DNA of 35,646 nt from GCA-002700125 sp964434385 (GCA_964434385.1 CAYSUW010000015.1:1-35646), one strand, 5' to 3'; numbered from the stretch's first letter, positions 14,763 to 23,228 are shown. Notes: generated by a model from the letters alone, not told the origin. Numbers and translations: made by a program.

Positions 14763-15987
14763 TTTGATAACTTAATTCTTTTTTAGAGAGTCTTTCAACT
14801 GGTTTTTCTATTATAGCAATATGGAACATAGCAGATATGAATCCTAATGCTACACATATCCACCACATAGCATTATATGATCCATAAAAATCAAATATCC
14901 TTCCTCCTAGCCATGATCCTAAGAAAGATCCTATTTGATGTGAAAAAAATGTTATTCCATATAGTGTTGACATGTAATAAGAACCGAAAACATCTGAAAT
15001 GATTCCACTAGTTAATGGAACTGTTGAAAGCCAAAGAATTCCTAGAAAACTTGCGAATAATAAAACGCTTAATTCATTCTTAGGTAGAATTATGAAAAGA
15101 AGAAACAGAACTGATCTTAAAGAGTATAAAACAGCTAATAAATTTTTTTTTGAAAGTCTATCTCCTAATCTGCCAAATAATAAAGTTCCAATAATATTAA
15201 ACAATCCTACTAATGCTAATGACCATCCTCCTAGCCATGATGGTAAGCTTTGATCTTCTAAGAAAGCGGGAAGATGTGTGGCTACAAATGTCACATGAAA
15301 ACCACATACAAAAAAACCTATGGTCAACAGATTATAGCTTTTAGAACTAAATGCTTCCTTAATAGATTCTTTTATACTTTGATCTGTTCCTTCTTTTGAA
15401 GATTCTGATTTGCCTGAAAAACTTAATATGAAAGAAAATACTAACATTATAGATGCAATAATTATTAAATTAACAAGTGAGTCTGCCCAACTTGAGATTT
15501 GAATTAAATATGTAACTACAGGAACCATTACGAATTGTCCTAATGAACCTGCTGCCATTACTACCCCTAAGAATAATGTTCTATTTTCTTTTTTGACTGA
15601 TCTGCCCACAGCACCTAAGACAACTGCAGTGCCACATCCTGCACCTCCAATACCCATTAAGGCCAGGGAACCTATTAGATCAAAAGAATTATTTATGTTT
15701 GACATCCAAGTTAAACCTAACATAACTAGAATCACTCCAAGTAATGCAGCTTTACCTGACCCATATTTGTCTGATAAGGCACCAAATATAGGAGACCCCA
15801 TTCCTATAAGTAATACTTGAATAGCCATAGCAAGACCAAATGTTTCTCTTCCAACCTCTAAATAATTGGATACTGGTATAAGATACATTCCGAAAGAGTG
15901 TCTTATTCCAAAAGAGATAAATAAACAACCGCTACCTCCAATTAAAACCATTAGGGGAATAAAATTATTTTTGTTTAATATTCTCAT
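14755..15987 (-). CDS. MFS transporter, monocarboxylate/oxalate-formate type
   Basis: A 410-residue major facilitator superfamily permease with about twelve helices. The loop 2-3 signature SPIFGALSDKYGSGKAALLG is clear, with its partner after helix 8 (FGRLGDRLSKKNLLAVLY). The N-terminal GIRHSFGMYLIPVSNYLE resembles members of the OFA/MCT branch that carry carboxylates. It lies in the cytoplasmic membrane. The substrate is not readable, though a carboxylate is a reasonable guess. It begins 8 bp after a small membrane-protein gene and overlaps the GGCT gene downstream. Confidence 0.88.
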   Translation of the reverse strand: MRILNKNNFIPLMVLIGGSGCLFISFGIRHSFGMYLIPVSNYLEVGRETFGLAMAIQVLLIGMGSPIFGALSDKYGSGKAALLGVILVMLGLTWMSNINNSFDLIGSLALMGIGGAGCGTAVVLGAVGRSVKKENRTLFLGVVMAAGSLGQFVMVPVVTYLIQISSWADSLVNLIIIASIMLVFSFILSFSGKSESSKEGTDQSIKESIKEAFSSKSYNLLTIGFFVCGFHVTFVATHLPAFLEDQSLPSWLGGWSLALVGLFNIIGTLLFGRLGDRLSKKNLLAVLYSLRSVLFLLFIILPKNELSVLLFASFLGILWLSTVPLTSGIISDVFGSYYMSTLYGITFFSHQIGSFLGSWLGGRIFDFYGSYNAMWWICVALGFISAMFHIAIIEKPVERLSKKELSYQNE

Positions 15988-15995
15988 TTTAAATT

Positions 15996-16229
15996 TTATA
16001 GGGGACAGACGAAATAATATTTCTGAAAATCGAATTCACTTTGAAGGTTCGACATGAAAATTATTGTTCCTATTAATAAAAATAATGCTAATAATCTAAA
16101 AGAATTTAAAAAAGTATCGTTTGAATAATTTGAGTGATTTTCTATTACTAATTTATTTGAAATTAAAAATGTAGATTCAATAAATATCCAACATATTGAA
16201 AATGTAATTAATACATATAAAGTAGGCAT
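15996..16229 (-). CDS. Small membrane protein (hypothetical)
   Basis: A 77-residue ORF with two likely membrane helices (about 3-23 and 44-62) joined by an Asn/Ser-rich loop. It fills the space between ctaG (38 bp upstream) and the MFS gene (8 bp downstream) on the same strand, which argues for a real gene. I do not recognise a family, and no SD is visible. Confidence 0.45.
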   Translation of the reverse strand: MPTLYVLITFSICWIFIESTFLISNKLVIENHSNYSNDTFLNSFRLLALFLLIGTIIFMSNLQSEFDFQKYYFVCPL

Positions 16230-16267
16230 TTGGTAACTATACTAAGTAAGAAAATATACTTCCACTA

Positions 16268-17191
16268 TTAATTTGCTCTTGGAAGGGCATCTTTTTCTTC
16301 TTCTTTAGCCCATAAAAAAAATAATCCAATTAAAAATCCAAAAAACAGGAAATTACCTGGAAGCCACATTATTATGCCTCCCCATCTTTGATCTTCTACA
16401 TGACTTACGATATTCCAGTGTAGTGGAGTGGAAGTATAGTCATATAACGCAGTAGGAGAAAAAGTTATAAATGCTGCCAATGCAGCTGAGGGAGTTATTG
16501 CAATTAAAATATAAATGATTTTCTGAATTACAGATAAAGAACTTTTTACTGGAGCAGGTCCAATAATTGGCCACCAATAAATTATTGAGGCAAAGAAAAA
16601 TAGAAGATGATTAAAATAGTGGATGCCATTATTATTAAGAGCTGCATTATAGAAAAAAGGTATATGCCAGAAGTATAAAACTGTTATGTAAATTGATAAA
16701 GAATATTTTGGTTTTGTAATTTTTGTTATAGTTTTTTTCAGAAAACTATTACCAGAAAAAGGCTTTGAAATTATTTTCCTTAAAAATTTTGGAGTTCCCC
16801 AGATGAACATAGGCATTGGATTAGAGAAAAGAAGTATAGGGGCAACTATTACCATTAGTGTTAGATGTTGGATCATATGAATAAAAAACATTTGTTCTGC
16901 AAAATAATCTATAGGTCCTTCTAATACGAAAAAAACTAGAAAAAGAGCAGTAGTTATAGAAATAATCCTCGTTTTTTTTAGATTGGATTTTTTTATTAAT
17001 CTAAGTAATCCCACGAGATATATTCCAATAATTAAAATTAGCAATATCAAACTTATTATTCCACTAGTATTTGTGATATTTAGGAAATTCCATTTATTTA
17101 TAAAATCCCAAAATGACTCCATAGTTTGATTTGAGGAGCCTGAATGGTTTAAAAAAATAATGTTTTTATAAGTCGAAGATGTGATGTGCAT
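16268..17191 (-). CDS. ctaG: Cytochrome c oxidase assembly protein, caa3-type CtaG
   Basis: A 307-residue polytopic membrane protein with about seven helices, matching the caa3_CtaG family. Recognisable parts are EQMFFIHMIQHLTLMVIVAP (early His-containing helix), LYFWHIPFFYNAALNNNGIH, FFASIIYWWPIIGP and the C-terminal EDQRWGGIIMWLPGNFLFF. In Bacillus-type systems it helps assemble or insert copper into caa3 oxidase. No oxidase subunit genes are nearby, so its oxidase must be elsewhere. The C-terminus is Glu/Lys-rich and cytoplasmic. It is preceded by a 72-residue membrane protein gene ending 10 bp upstream. Confidence 0.87.
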   Translation of the reverse strand: MHITSSTYKNIIFLNHSGSSNQTMESFWDFINKWNFLNITNTSGIISLILLILIIGIYLVGLLRLIKKSNLKKTRIISITTALFLVFFVLEGPIDYFAEQMFFIHMIQHLTLMVIVAPILLFSNPMPMFIWGTPKFLRKIISKPFSGNSFLKKTITKITKPKYSLSIYITVLYFWHIPFFYNAALNNNGIHYFNHLLFFFASIIYWWPIIGPAPVKSSLSVIQKIIYILIAITPSAALAAFITFSPTALYDYTSTPLHWNIVSHVEDQRWGGIIMWLPGNFLFFGFLIGLFFLWAKEEEKDALPRAN

Positions 17192-17201
17192 ATATCAAGG
17201 A

Positions 17202-17420
17202 TTAAAATAATAAAACTAGACAACAGAAAACTATCATACTAATTACATAAAACGAAAACAATAATTTTTTCAAAACCATTGATTTTCTACTTAATCTAGT
17301 TGCAATTACTAAAGGAATATGTAGAAACAAAATGATTACTGTAAGGTCAGTTTTTGTTGCATCATAAGGAGACCCATGGCTAAAAATTTGGATTTCCTCA
17401 GGAATATTTTTTATGAGCAT
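17202..17420 (-). CDS. Small two-helix membrane protein upstream of ctaG
   Basis: A 72-residue protein with a polar N-terminus (about 1-25, SHGSPYDATKTD), then two hydrophobic helices (about 26-40 and 50-72) separated by basic RLSRKS. It ends 10 bp before ctaG, so it is likely co-transcribed and may aid respiratory-complex assembly; this is inferred from position only. No family is recognised. Confidence 0.55.
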   Translation of the reverse strand: MLIKNIPEEIQIFSHGSPYDATKTDLTVIILFLHIPLVIATRLSRKSMVLKKLLFSFYVISMIVFCCLVLLF

Positions 17421-17430
17421 GTTTTTATTC

Positions 17431-17436
17431 TATAAT
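17431..17436 (+). promoter_or_regulatory. Predicted -10 element for osmC
   Basis: A perfect TATAAT lies 32 bp before the osmC ATG in the 48-bp divergent gap. No good -35 is visible at the usual distance, so this is a partial promoter call. Confidence 0.4.
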
Positions 17437-17468
17437 GATATTTTAATTAAAATAATAATTTAAATATT

Positions 17469-17882
17469 ATGGCTAACCAGATTGAAATAAAATATTTAGG
17501 TGATTTAAGGACGAATTCTGTTCATTTACAGTCTAGTGATGAAATTATTACTGATGCTCCTACTGATAATAAAGGAAAAGGAGAAGCTTTTTCTCCTACA
17601 GATCTCTTTGTTACTTCATTAGGTAGTTGTAAATTGACTACTATGGGCATTACTGCACAACAGTATGGAATAGATATTGATGGTGCTTCTGCTGAAATAA
17701 CGAAGATTATGAGTTCTGCTCCTCGAAGGATTTCAGAAATTCATGTTAGTGTATTTTTTACTAAAGAGTTGTCTTCTGAAGATAAGAGAATTTTAGAGAC
17801 TTCCGCTAAGAATTGTCCTGTTTCAAAAAGTATTAGTTCTGAAATTAATGTAATTCTTTCTTTCAATTATTTAGATAACTAA
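17469..17882 (+). CDS. OsmC/Ohr-family peroxide-reducing protein
   Basis: A 137-residue OsmC-like protein. It has both redox cysteines of the family: Cys54 in TSLGSCKLTTMG and Cys116 in NCPVSKS, along with the FSPTDLF stretch before the first. Members reduce organic hydroperoxides using thiol donors in the cytoplasm. The SGS/Ohr-versus-OsmC subclass is not decided here; the PTDLFVTSLGSC form is like YhfA/OsmC. It is transcribed away from the ctaG group and runs head-on into the GMC gene, with only 7 bp between the stops. Confidence 0.88.
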   Translation: MANQIEIKYLGDLRTNSVHLQSSDEIITDAPTDNKGKGEAFSPTDLFVTSLGSCKLTTMGITAQQYGIDIDGASAEITKIMSSAPRRISEIHVSVFFTKELSSEDKRILETSAKNCPVSKSISSEINVILSFNYLDN

Positions 17883-17889
17883 TTCTTAT

Positions 17890-19485
17890 TTAAATAATTT
17901 CCTTGAAAAAATCAGACATTCTTTCACCAATCATCATTGTAGTTACATTGGTATTAGCTCTAATACAATGTGGCATTATTGAAGAATCTGCTAGAAATAA
18001 ATTTTCTACAGAGTGAACTTTTCCGTACTGATTTACGACTGACATATTGTCTGAGGATGGTCCCATTTTACAAGTTCCAGATATATGCTGACCTGTCATA
18101 GAATTTTGCATAAGCCATTTATTTAAAGAAAGTTCAGATTCTAAATTTTTATCAGTGGGTTCAATCCTTTTTTCAATAATATTTTTAAAAGAGGGATGTT
18201 CTCCTAATTCTATCGCTTTGTGTATTCCCTCTCTCATTCTCATTTTATCAAATTCAGTATCTAAGTAGTTGAAATTTAATGAAGGATGTGTTTTTGGGTT
18301 ACTAGATATTAAAGACAATTCTCCTCTACTTTCTGCTAGCCAAAGTCCTACTATTATTCTTATTCCTAAAGATTTTCTTCCTTTTCCGAGTTGAGAATAG
18401 AAATTTTTTGGATGAGCAGGATATTTATATTTATTATCGTGATTATGTTGAGTATAATTACACATTACTAATAACATGTCGTTTCTAAATTTTGATTTTT
18501 TTCCAGTATAACGACATAAAACTTGCATATTATAAGTGAATGGATTTAGCTTAAAACTCTTTTTTGTTTTATAGGTTATCCATACTATAGGATGATCATT
18601 TAAATTTTTTCCTACACCTGGCAAATCTTTGATAATTGGAATATTATGTTTTTGAAGTTGACTTTTTGGCCCTAATCCCGATAGCAATAATAAGTGTGGA
18701 GAACCAATTGCTCCAGCTGAAAGAATAATTTTTTCCCCGTATACTTCAAAAATTTCTCCCTTACTTTCTACTTGTACTCCAACAGCTTTTTCTTTGTTGA
18801 ATAAGATTTTTTTGACAAAGCAATTTGACTTTATATTCAGATTTAATCTGTGCCTGGATAAATCTAGGTATCCTATTGCAGTACTCCATCTTATTCCTTT
18901 TATATTATTAATAGGAGTAGGGCTTACTCCGGTTGAGTCAGGATGATTTAAGTCTTTACTTTCTCCATAATTGTTATCCAAACATGCTTGATAAAAAGCA
19001 TCAGATTGAGGTGATAAGTTTTCTCGAAAATTTCTTCTTACCATTATTGGCCCTTTAGTACCATGGAAATCATCTTGAAAATCTAAATCAGTTTCTAATT
19101 TCCTAAAATAGGGGAGTAATTTTTCATAACTCCATTCTTCATTTCCTTGAGAAACCCATTCATCATAATCTTCCGGGATTCCTCTAAAAAATATTTGACC
19201 GTTTATTGAGCTAGATCCACCGGTGACTTTCCCTCTAGGAACTGACATTTCAGGAGTATATTTTGTTGCTCTTCCTACATATTTCCAATCATGATCTTGG
19301 TTGGGTTGATTTTGATCATTCCCAGTGGCATAGCCATATTTTATTTCATTAGGTAATTTTTCTATGTTTTCATAGTCTGGACCAGCTTCAATTAAAAGAA
19401 TAGATTTGTCTTTTTGCTCGCTTAATCGAGTTGCAATAATTGATCCAGCTGAACCAGAGCCAATTACGATAGCATCATATTTCAT
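17890..19485 (-). CDS. GMC-family flavin oxidoreductase (choline dehydrogenase-like)
   Basis: A 531-residue FAD-dependent alcohol oxidoreductase. It has the N-terminal dinucleotide fold VIGSGSAGSIIATRL and LLIEAGPDYEN, the GMC signature around GKVTGGSSSINGQIFFRG, and the second signature LSAGAIGSPHLLLLSGLGP. The C-terminal catalytic region has QHISGTCKMGP (His) and RANTNVTTMMIGER (Asn). It should oxidise a primary alcohol to an aldehyde; choline is only one option, and no betB or bet transport gene is nearby. Its start overlaps the small zinc-protein gene by 4 bp, so the two are coupled. Confidence 0.9.
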   Translation of the reverse strand: MKYDAIVIGSGSAGSIIATRLSEQKDKSILLIEAGPDYENIEKLPNEIKYGYATGNDQNQPNQDHDWKYVGRATKYTPEMSVPRGKVTGGSSSINGQIFFRGIPEDYDEWVSQGNEEWSYEKLLPYFRKLETDLDFQDDFHGTKGPIMVRRNFRENLSPQSDAFYQACLDNNYGESKDLNHPDSTGVSPTPINNIKGIRWSTAIGYLDLSRHRLNLNIKSNCFVKKILFNKEKAVGVQVESKGEIFEVYGEKIILSAGAIGSPHLLLLSGLGPKSQLQKHNIPIIKDLPGVGKNLNDHPIVWITYKTKKSFKLNPFTYNMQVLCRYTGKKSKFRNDMLLVMCNYTQHNHDNKYKYPAHPKNFYSQLGKGRKSLGIRIIVGLWLAESRGELSLISSNPKTHPSLNFNYLDTEFDKMRMREGIHKAIELGEHPSFKNIIEKRIEPTDKNLESELSLNKWLMQNSMTGQHISGTCKMGPSSDNMSVVNQYGKVHSVENLFLADSSIMPHCIRANTNVTTMMIGERMSDFFKEII

Positions 19486-19703
19486 AAATTTATTAAATTT
19501 AAAAAGGGTTTTAAGTTGACGGATTCAATATCTATCCCACAACAAGTAGGAGATTTAATTTTTCCATGTCCACTAGGACATTGTGAAACTTGGACAGTTT
19601 CATCTTCTCCTGTCACTATAGATTCGTGAACTAATACTGCTCCACAAGAGCAATTTAAAGTTTGAATCCCCATTCCACAATCTCCACATTCATAACTAGG
19701 CAT
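19482..19703 (-). CDS. Small cysteine-rich zinc protein
   Basis: A 73-residue protein rich in Cys and Gly: CGDCGMGI, then CSCGAVLVHE, then SQCPSGHGKIKSPTCCGIDIE. The spacing of cysteine pairs suggests a zinc-ribbon-like fold. I recall short proteins of this general pattern (GMG, LVH, GKIKSPxCCG) as conserved hypotheticals in marine bacteria, without known function. It has an AAGGA SD-like stretch upstream and overlaps the GMC oxidoreductase by 4 bp, so the two may work together. Confidence 0.75.
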   Translation of the reverse strand: MPSYECGDCGMGIQTLNCSCGAVLVHESIVTGEDETVQVSQCPSGHGKIKSPTCCGIDIESVNLKPFLNLINL

Positions 19704-19773
19704 AAATTTTTCCTTTTTTTGGTAAATATATTATTTTATACATTAACATTATTAGTGAATTTTTTGCATAATT

Positions 19774-20031
19774 TTAACTTAATAAACTTTGAAGTTTTCC
19801 TTGCTTTTCAAGTAAATTCAGTTCGTCAAAACCACCTATCAATTTTTTGTTTATGAAAATTTGAGGTACAGTGTAATTACCTTTCGCTCTTTTCTTCATT
19901 ATTTGACGTTTAATTTTGGATTCAACACTATATTCTATGAATTCTAATGAATATTTATTCAAAATATTTTTTGCCTGTTTACAGAAATAACAATCAGAAG
20001 TAGTGTATATTTCAATAATATTTTTAGTCAT
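19774..20031 (-). CDS. Glutaredoxin (GrxC-type)
   Basis: An 85-residue dithiol glutaredoxin. The active site is Cys14-Tyr-Phe-Cys17 in YTTSDCYFCKQA, followed by the cis-proline TVPQIFIN and GGFDEL for glutathione binding. It reduces disulfides and glutathionylated proteins in the cytoplasm. It is 70 bp upstream of the zinc protein/GMC pair on the same strand and diverges from the membrane protein at 20121. Confidence 0.92.
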   Translation of the reverse strand: MTKNIIEIYTTSDCYFCKQAKNILNKYSLEFIEYSVESKIKRQIMKKRAKGNYTVPQIFINKKLIGGFDELNLLEKQGKLQSLLS

Positions 20032-20120
20032 TTAAAAATCAGTTTTTTAAGAGATTATTATATAATTTTATCAATAGGGTAATTCTTTAAAAATAATAAT
20101 ATTTTATTAATCATACATTA

Positions 20121-20552
20121 ATGAAAATCAAAAATGTTGAACAAGAAATTTCATTAAATCTTTTTATTTGGGGATTGTGTTCAGCTTTGAATGGAATAAT
20201 TTTATTTTTTTTCGATAATTCCTTTGTTAATGCTATTGGATTTCAATTTATTATTTGGGGTTTTATAGATTGTTTGATAGCTATGTTGCCCTTTGTTCTC
20301 AGGAAGTTCAAAAAAGAATCTCACATTCAAAATTTACCTAAATTAAAGAAGATTTTGGGAATAAATTCAATTTTGGATTTGTTCTATGTGTTAGTAGGCA
20401 TATTGTTGTTTTTGGGTATCTTTAATATTAATCAGGGACATGGAATTGGAGTAATAATCCAAGGAGGGTTTTTATTAATTTTTGATTTTTATTATTATGT
20501 TGTTACTTTAAAATTAATTAAGAAAGATAGTAAGGATATTTATGAAAGTTAG
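20121..20552 (+). CDS. Four-helix membrane protein (hypothetical)
   Basis: A 143-residue protein with four predicted helices (about 11-30, 35-57, 80-101 and 108-132). Signatures are LFIWGLCSALNGIILFF and FQFIIWGFIDCLIA, giving an internal pseudo-repeat with GxxxxxxGF(Q/F). It looks like the DUF6992-type small membrane family, but I am not certain. It overlaps the start of the beta-propeller gene by 11 bp in another frame. Confidence 0.7.
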   Translation: MKIKNVEQEISLNLFIWGLCSALNGIILFFFDNSFVNAIGFQFIIWGFIDCLIAMLPFVLRKFKKESHIQNLPKLKKILGINSILDLFYVLVGILLFLGIFNINQGHGIGVIIQGGFLLIFDFYYYVVTLKLIKKDSKDIYES

Positions 20553-21051
20553 ATATGCATCTCCTATTCAACTTTATGTTTCTCCTGGTCCTAAACCTAA
20601 TGGACTTCAAGCCTCTCAAGATGGTTTATGGGTTATAGATCAGGGCAATGCCAAAGTTCATCTGTTGGATTGGGAATCAGGAAAAATTATTAAAGAATTA
20701 CAGACTTCTACAGATCGTTCTTCTGGAATAACTTTAGATCCTGAAGGGAATATTTGGATATCCTCTACATACGATTGTACTATTCATAAAGTAGACAGTA
20801 GTTCTGGGAAAACAATTCAAATATATGATTCACCAGGAGCTGGAATTAATACTACAAGAGAAGCTTTCGCTGATGTGGAAGAGTTAACTCCAACAGGTGA
20901 CCATGGACTTGAGTGGAAAGATGGATTATTGTTTATAGCATCTCCTCCATCTCAATATATTCATATTATGGACCCCAAAAATTGGAAAGAAGTTGATAGG
21001 GTAAAAGTTCCTGGATTTAGAGTTCATGGAATTGCTTGGGCTCAAGAATAA
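20542..21051 (+). CDS. Beta-propeller (NHL/YncE-like) protein, N-terminal part before in-frame stop
   Basis: A 169-residue reading frame made of beta-propeller blades: DGLWVIDQGNAKVHLLDWESG, DPEGNIWISSTYDCTIHKVD and DGLLFIASPPSQYIHIMDP. The frame ends at TAA 21049-21051 in the middle of a blade, right after HGIAWAQE. The same frame resumes at once and completes the blade (see 21055-21237). No signal peptide is seen. Such propellers are typically ligand-binding or lactonase-like; no function is assigned. The start overlaps the previous gene by 11 bp. Confidence 0.7.
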   Translation: MKVRYASPIQLYVSPGPKPNGLQASQDGLWVIDQGNAKVHLLDWESGKIIKELQTSTDRSSGITLDPEGNIWISSTYDCTIHKVDSSSGKTIQIYDSPGAGINTTREAFADVEELTPTGDHGLEWKDGLLFIASPPSQYIHIMDPKNWKEVDRVKVPGFRVHGIAWAQE

Positions 21052-21054
21052 GGA

Positions 21055-21237
21055 ATGATTTGGGCTGCTGATACTGCTATGGGAGTAATAAGCAAAATCA
21101 GATTAAGTGATGCTAGAGTTTATGATGCTTTCAGAGTCCCTGGGAATGTGGAAGTTCATGGAATGACTATTAAAGACAATGAATTGTGGTATTGTGATGA
21201 TAGAAGACCTGTAGGAACTCTTAAAGTATTCTTATAG
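21055..21237 (+). pseudogene. Beta-propeller C-terminal part, same frame after TAA
   Basis: Sixty codons beginning GMIWAADTAMGV (the ATG is at 21055) continue the propeller of 20542-21051 in the same frame, one codon after TAA. They complete one blade (IWAADTAMGVISKIRL) and add another (VHGMTIKDNELWYCDD). Joined across the stop the protein would be about 231 residues. Either the gene is a recent nonsense pseudogene, the base is a sequencing error, the stop is read through, or the fragment is re-initiated at the ATG. No SD lies ahead of that ATG. Confidence 0.6.
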
Positions 21238-21258
21238 AAATTCAGTTTAGGAGGTTTT

Positions 21259-21840
21259 TTGATACATAAGAATTTTATTTTCTCAAATGTGATAATTGTA
21301 TTATTGTTTTTGATTATTGGTTGCTCTAATGCTGAAGAATCTGCTCTTCAAATAAGTAAAATCACAGAAACTGAAAGGATTTTTACTCTAGAGGATTTTA
21401 CTAATTCTGGATTTAAAAAGTTGAAAAAATACAAGATTAAAGATTTGAAGAATTCAACTGGAGCATTTTATGGGTTTTATAAATTTGAAGATCCAATAGA
21501 CTATGAATTGAGATTTTATAGTTCTCATTCAGATGCAATTGAATTTGGAATTCCTTTGGCCGAAGAAAGAGCAGGAGCTAAAGGAGAAGATGTAATATTA
21601 GATAAAAAGTTGGCAACTTTTAAAGAAGGATTAAAAGAAGCAAGAGGATGTTTAGGAGCCCAAACACAGAAAGGATCTGGTGGTGGTTATTTTAGTGGAG
21701 GAGCTGGAGTTGGAGGGCATTGCATACACCCCAAATATAAAGATTTTGTTGTTTATGGAAATGTAATAGTTTTATGCCAAGGAAAAGAACCAGAAGATTC
21801 TATTAATAACTGTTCCAAATTGATTTCCTTAATAGAGTGA
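21259..21840 (+). CDS. Lipoprotein, paralogous family copy 3
   Basis: A 193-residue lipoprotein starting at TTG 21259, supported by an AGGAGG SD at 21249-21254. The signal peptide ends in a good lipobox Ile-Ile-Gly-Cys22. The domain matches the copies at 66-641 and 12810-13370: LEDFTNSGFKKLKKYKIKDL, DYELRFYSSH, LAEERAG, HPKYKDFVVYGN and VLCQG. Cys173/Cys185 form the family-wide pair, and Cys131/Cys155 flank a glycine-rich loop and match the second pair of copy 2. It follows the interrupted propeller by 21 bp. Its stop abuts the stop of the tautomerase gene on the other strand with no base between. Confidence 0.82.
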   Translation: MIHKNFIFSNVIIVLLFLIIGCSNAEESALQISKITETERIFTLEDFTNSGFKKLKKYKIKDLKNSTGAFYGFYKFEDPIDYELRFYSSHSDAIEFGIPLAEERAGAKGEDVILDKKLATFKEGLKEARGCLGAQTQKGSGGGYFSGGAGVGGHCIHPKYKDFVVYGNVIVLCQGKEPEDSINNCSKLISLIE

Positions 21841-22035
21841 TTATCCTTGGATAATTCCTGCTCTTGAGACATTAGATCTTTTTATATCGTTAAAAATAAT
21901 TTGTACTACTTCAGGTTTACAAGGATATTCCGGAGTATCTATAATTTCCACAATTGATTTAGTTAAAGAATCTGCGACTTTTTTCTTTTGTTGTTGAGTT
22001 GGTCCTTCATACCAAGTTATATTTACAATGGGCAT
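21841..22035 (-). CDS. 4-oxalocrotonate tautomerase-family protein
   Basis: A 64-residue tautomerase-superfamily protein. The mature N-terminus would be Pro2 (MPIVNITWYEG), the catalytic base of the family. It keeps the helix QQQKKKVADSLTKSIVEI and the second beta-alpha-beta segment with PEVVQIIFNDI. The length is that of single-domain 4-OT enzymes, which form hexamers. The substrate is unknown, and no aromatic meta-cleavage genes are nearby. A strong AGGAGG SD lies 4 nt before the ATG. Confidence 0.85.
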   Translation of the reverse strand: MPIVNITWYEGPTQQQKKKVADSLTKSIVEIIDTPEYPCKPEVVQIIFNDIKRSNVSRAGIIQG

Positions 22036-22120
22036 TTCTCCTCCTATTTTTATTATTATTAATACTTTATTATTATTCTTCTAAATAGGGTATTTTCTTT
22101 CATACTGTTAAAGTAATTTT

Positions 22121-22603
22121 ATGGAAAAATTAAACTATTGTAGTAGTTGTTCTAATTCTTTGAACCCTTCAGGTAAACACTATTATTGTGATAATTGTAG
22201 AAAGACTAAATATTTGGATCCTAAGGTTGCTGTTGCATCTATAATATCTCAGGATAAAAAATTATTACTAGTGAAAAGAGCTATCAATCCATCTATAGGA
22301 AAATGGAGTTTCCCTTCAGGTTTTGTGGACAGGTCAGAAAAGCTTGAAGATGCTTTAATACGAGAAGTTCAAGAAGAAATAAACTTAATTATTGAGGTTT
22401 CAGATTTAATCGGGGCATATTCTTACAATGGAAATCCAATTATTTTATGTGCTTTCCAAGCAGAAATTTTGTCTGGGGAAATTAAAATGAATCATGAAAT
22501 TGATGGGGTAAGAGAATTTTCCTTGAATGAATTGCCTGAACTAGCTTTTGGACACGATTTGCAGATAATAGAAGATTGGAAAGAAAAGAATAGTATTAAA
22601 TAA
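22121..22603 (+). CDS. Nudix hydrolase with N-terminal zinc ribbon
   Basis: A 160-residue protein. Residues 1-30 form a four-cysteine ribbon (CSSC and CDNC), as in NudC-like or ADP-ribose-type Nudix enzymes. The Nudix box runs GFVDRSEKLEDALIREVQEE, with all metal-binding glutamates; the usual Gly after EEx is Asn. It hydrolyses a nucleoside diphosphate linked to another group; the substrate is not readable. It lacks the SQPWPFPxS motif of NudC, so NADH decapping is not supported. Its stop overlaps the tmk stop by 8 bp on the opposite strand. Confidence 0.87.
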   Translation: MEKLNYCSSCSNSLNPSGKHYYCDNCRKTKYLDPKVAVASIISQDKKLLLVKRAINPSIGKWSFPSGFVDRSEKLEDALIREVQEEINLIIEVSDLIGAYSYNGNPIILCAFQAEILSGEIKMNHEIDGVREFSLNELPELAFGHDLQIIEDWKEKNSIK

Positions 22604-23228
22604 TTTTTTCTACCTCTTCCCAAATGATTTGAGATATTTGTGTTATATCTAGTCCTCCATTTACTATAATCCATTTATCTGATTTTTTTGCTAAAGTTTT
22701 AAAACCTTCAGATACTCTTTTATGGAAATCTATATTTTCATCTTCAAAATTTGTTGCTATGTTTTGTCGATGTTTTTTTTCTTCTGATTGTCTTTGGCGA
22801 GTTCTATGTATAGCTTCTTTTACAGGCATATCTAGAAGAATTGTTAAATCTGGCTCAAGATTTTTAGTAGTAATGTTATTCAGTGAAGATATTAATTCCA
22901 TATCTATTCCACGACCAAATCCTTGATATGCTAAAGTAGAATCTTTATATCTATCAACTACTACTATTTTGTTAGAGTTTAACGCAGGAAATATCACTTT
23001 TTCTATTAACTCTGTTCTTGCAGCTTGAAATAATAATAGTTCTGAAATGGGTTCTATGTTTTTCTCATTTTTTAGAATATTTCTGAGGATTTCTCCTATA
23101 TTTGTCCCACCTGGTTCTCTAGCTAAGATAGCGTCTTTCTTGTGCTGCTTCAGATTATTAACAAGAGCAAGAGATTGTGTTGTTTTGCCTGTTCCATCTG
23201 CACCTTCTATAGAAATTAGTTTAGACAT
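22596..23228 (-). CDS. tmk: Thymidylate kinase
   Basis: A 210-residue dTMP kinase. It has the P-loop IEGADGTGKTTQ, AREPGGTNIGE for substrate and lid contacts, the DRYKDSTLAYQGFGRG motif, and the arginine-rich lid RQRQSEEKKHRQ. It makes dTDP for DNA synthesis in the cytoplasm. The start overlaps the upstream R3H/AAA gene by 8 bp, tying its translation to that gene. Confidence 0.95.
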   Translation of the reverse strand: MSKLISIEGADGTGKTTQSLALVNNLKQHKKDAILAREPGGTNIGEILRNILKNEKNIEPISELLLFQAARTELIEKVIFPALNSNKIVVVDRYKDSTLAYQGFGRGIDMELISSLNNITTKNLEPDLTILLDMPVKEAIHRTRQRQSEEKKHRQNIATNFEDENIDFHKRVSEGFKTLAKKSDKWIIVNGGLDITQISQIIWEEVEKII

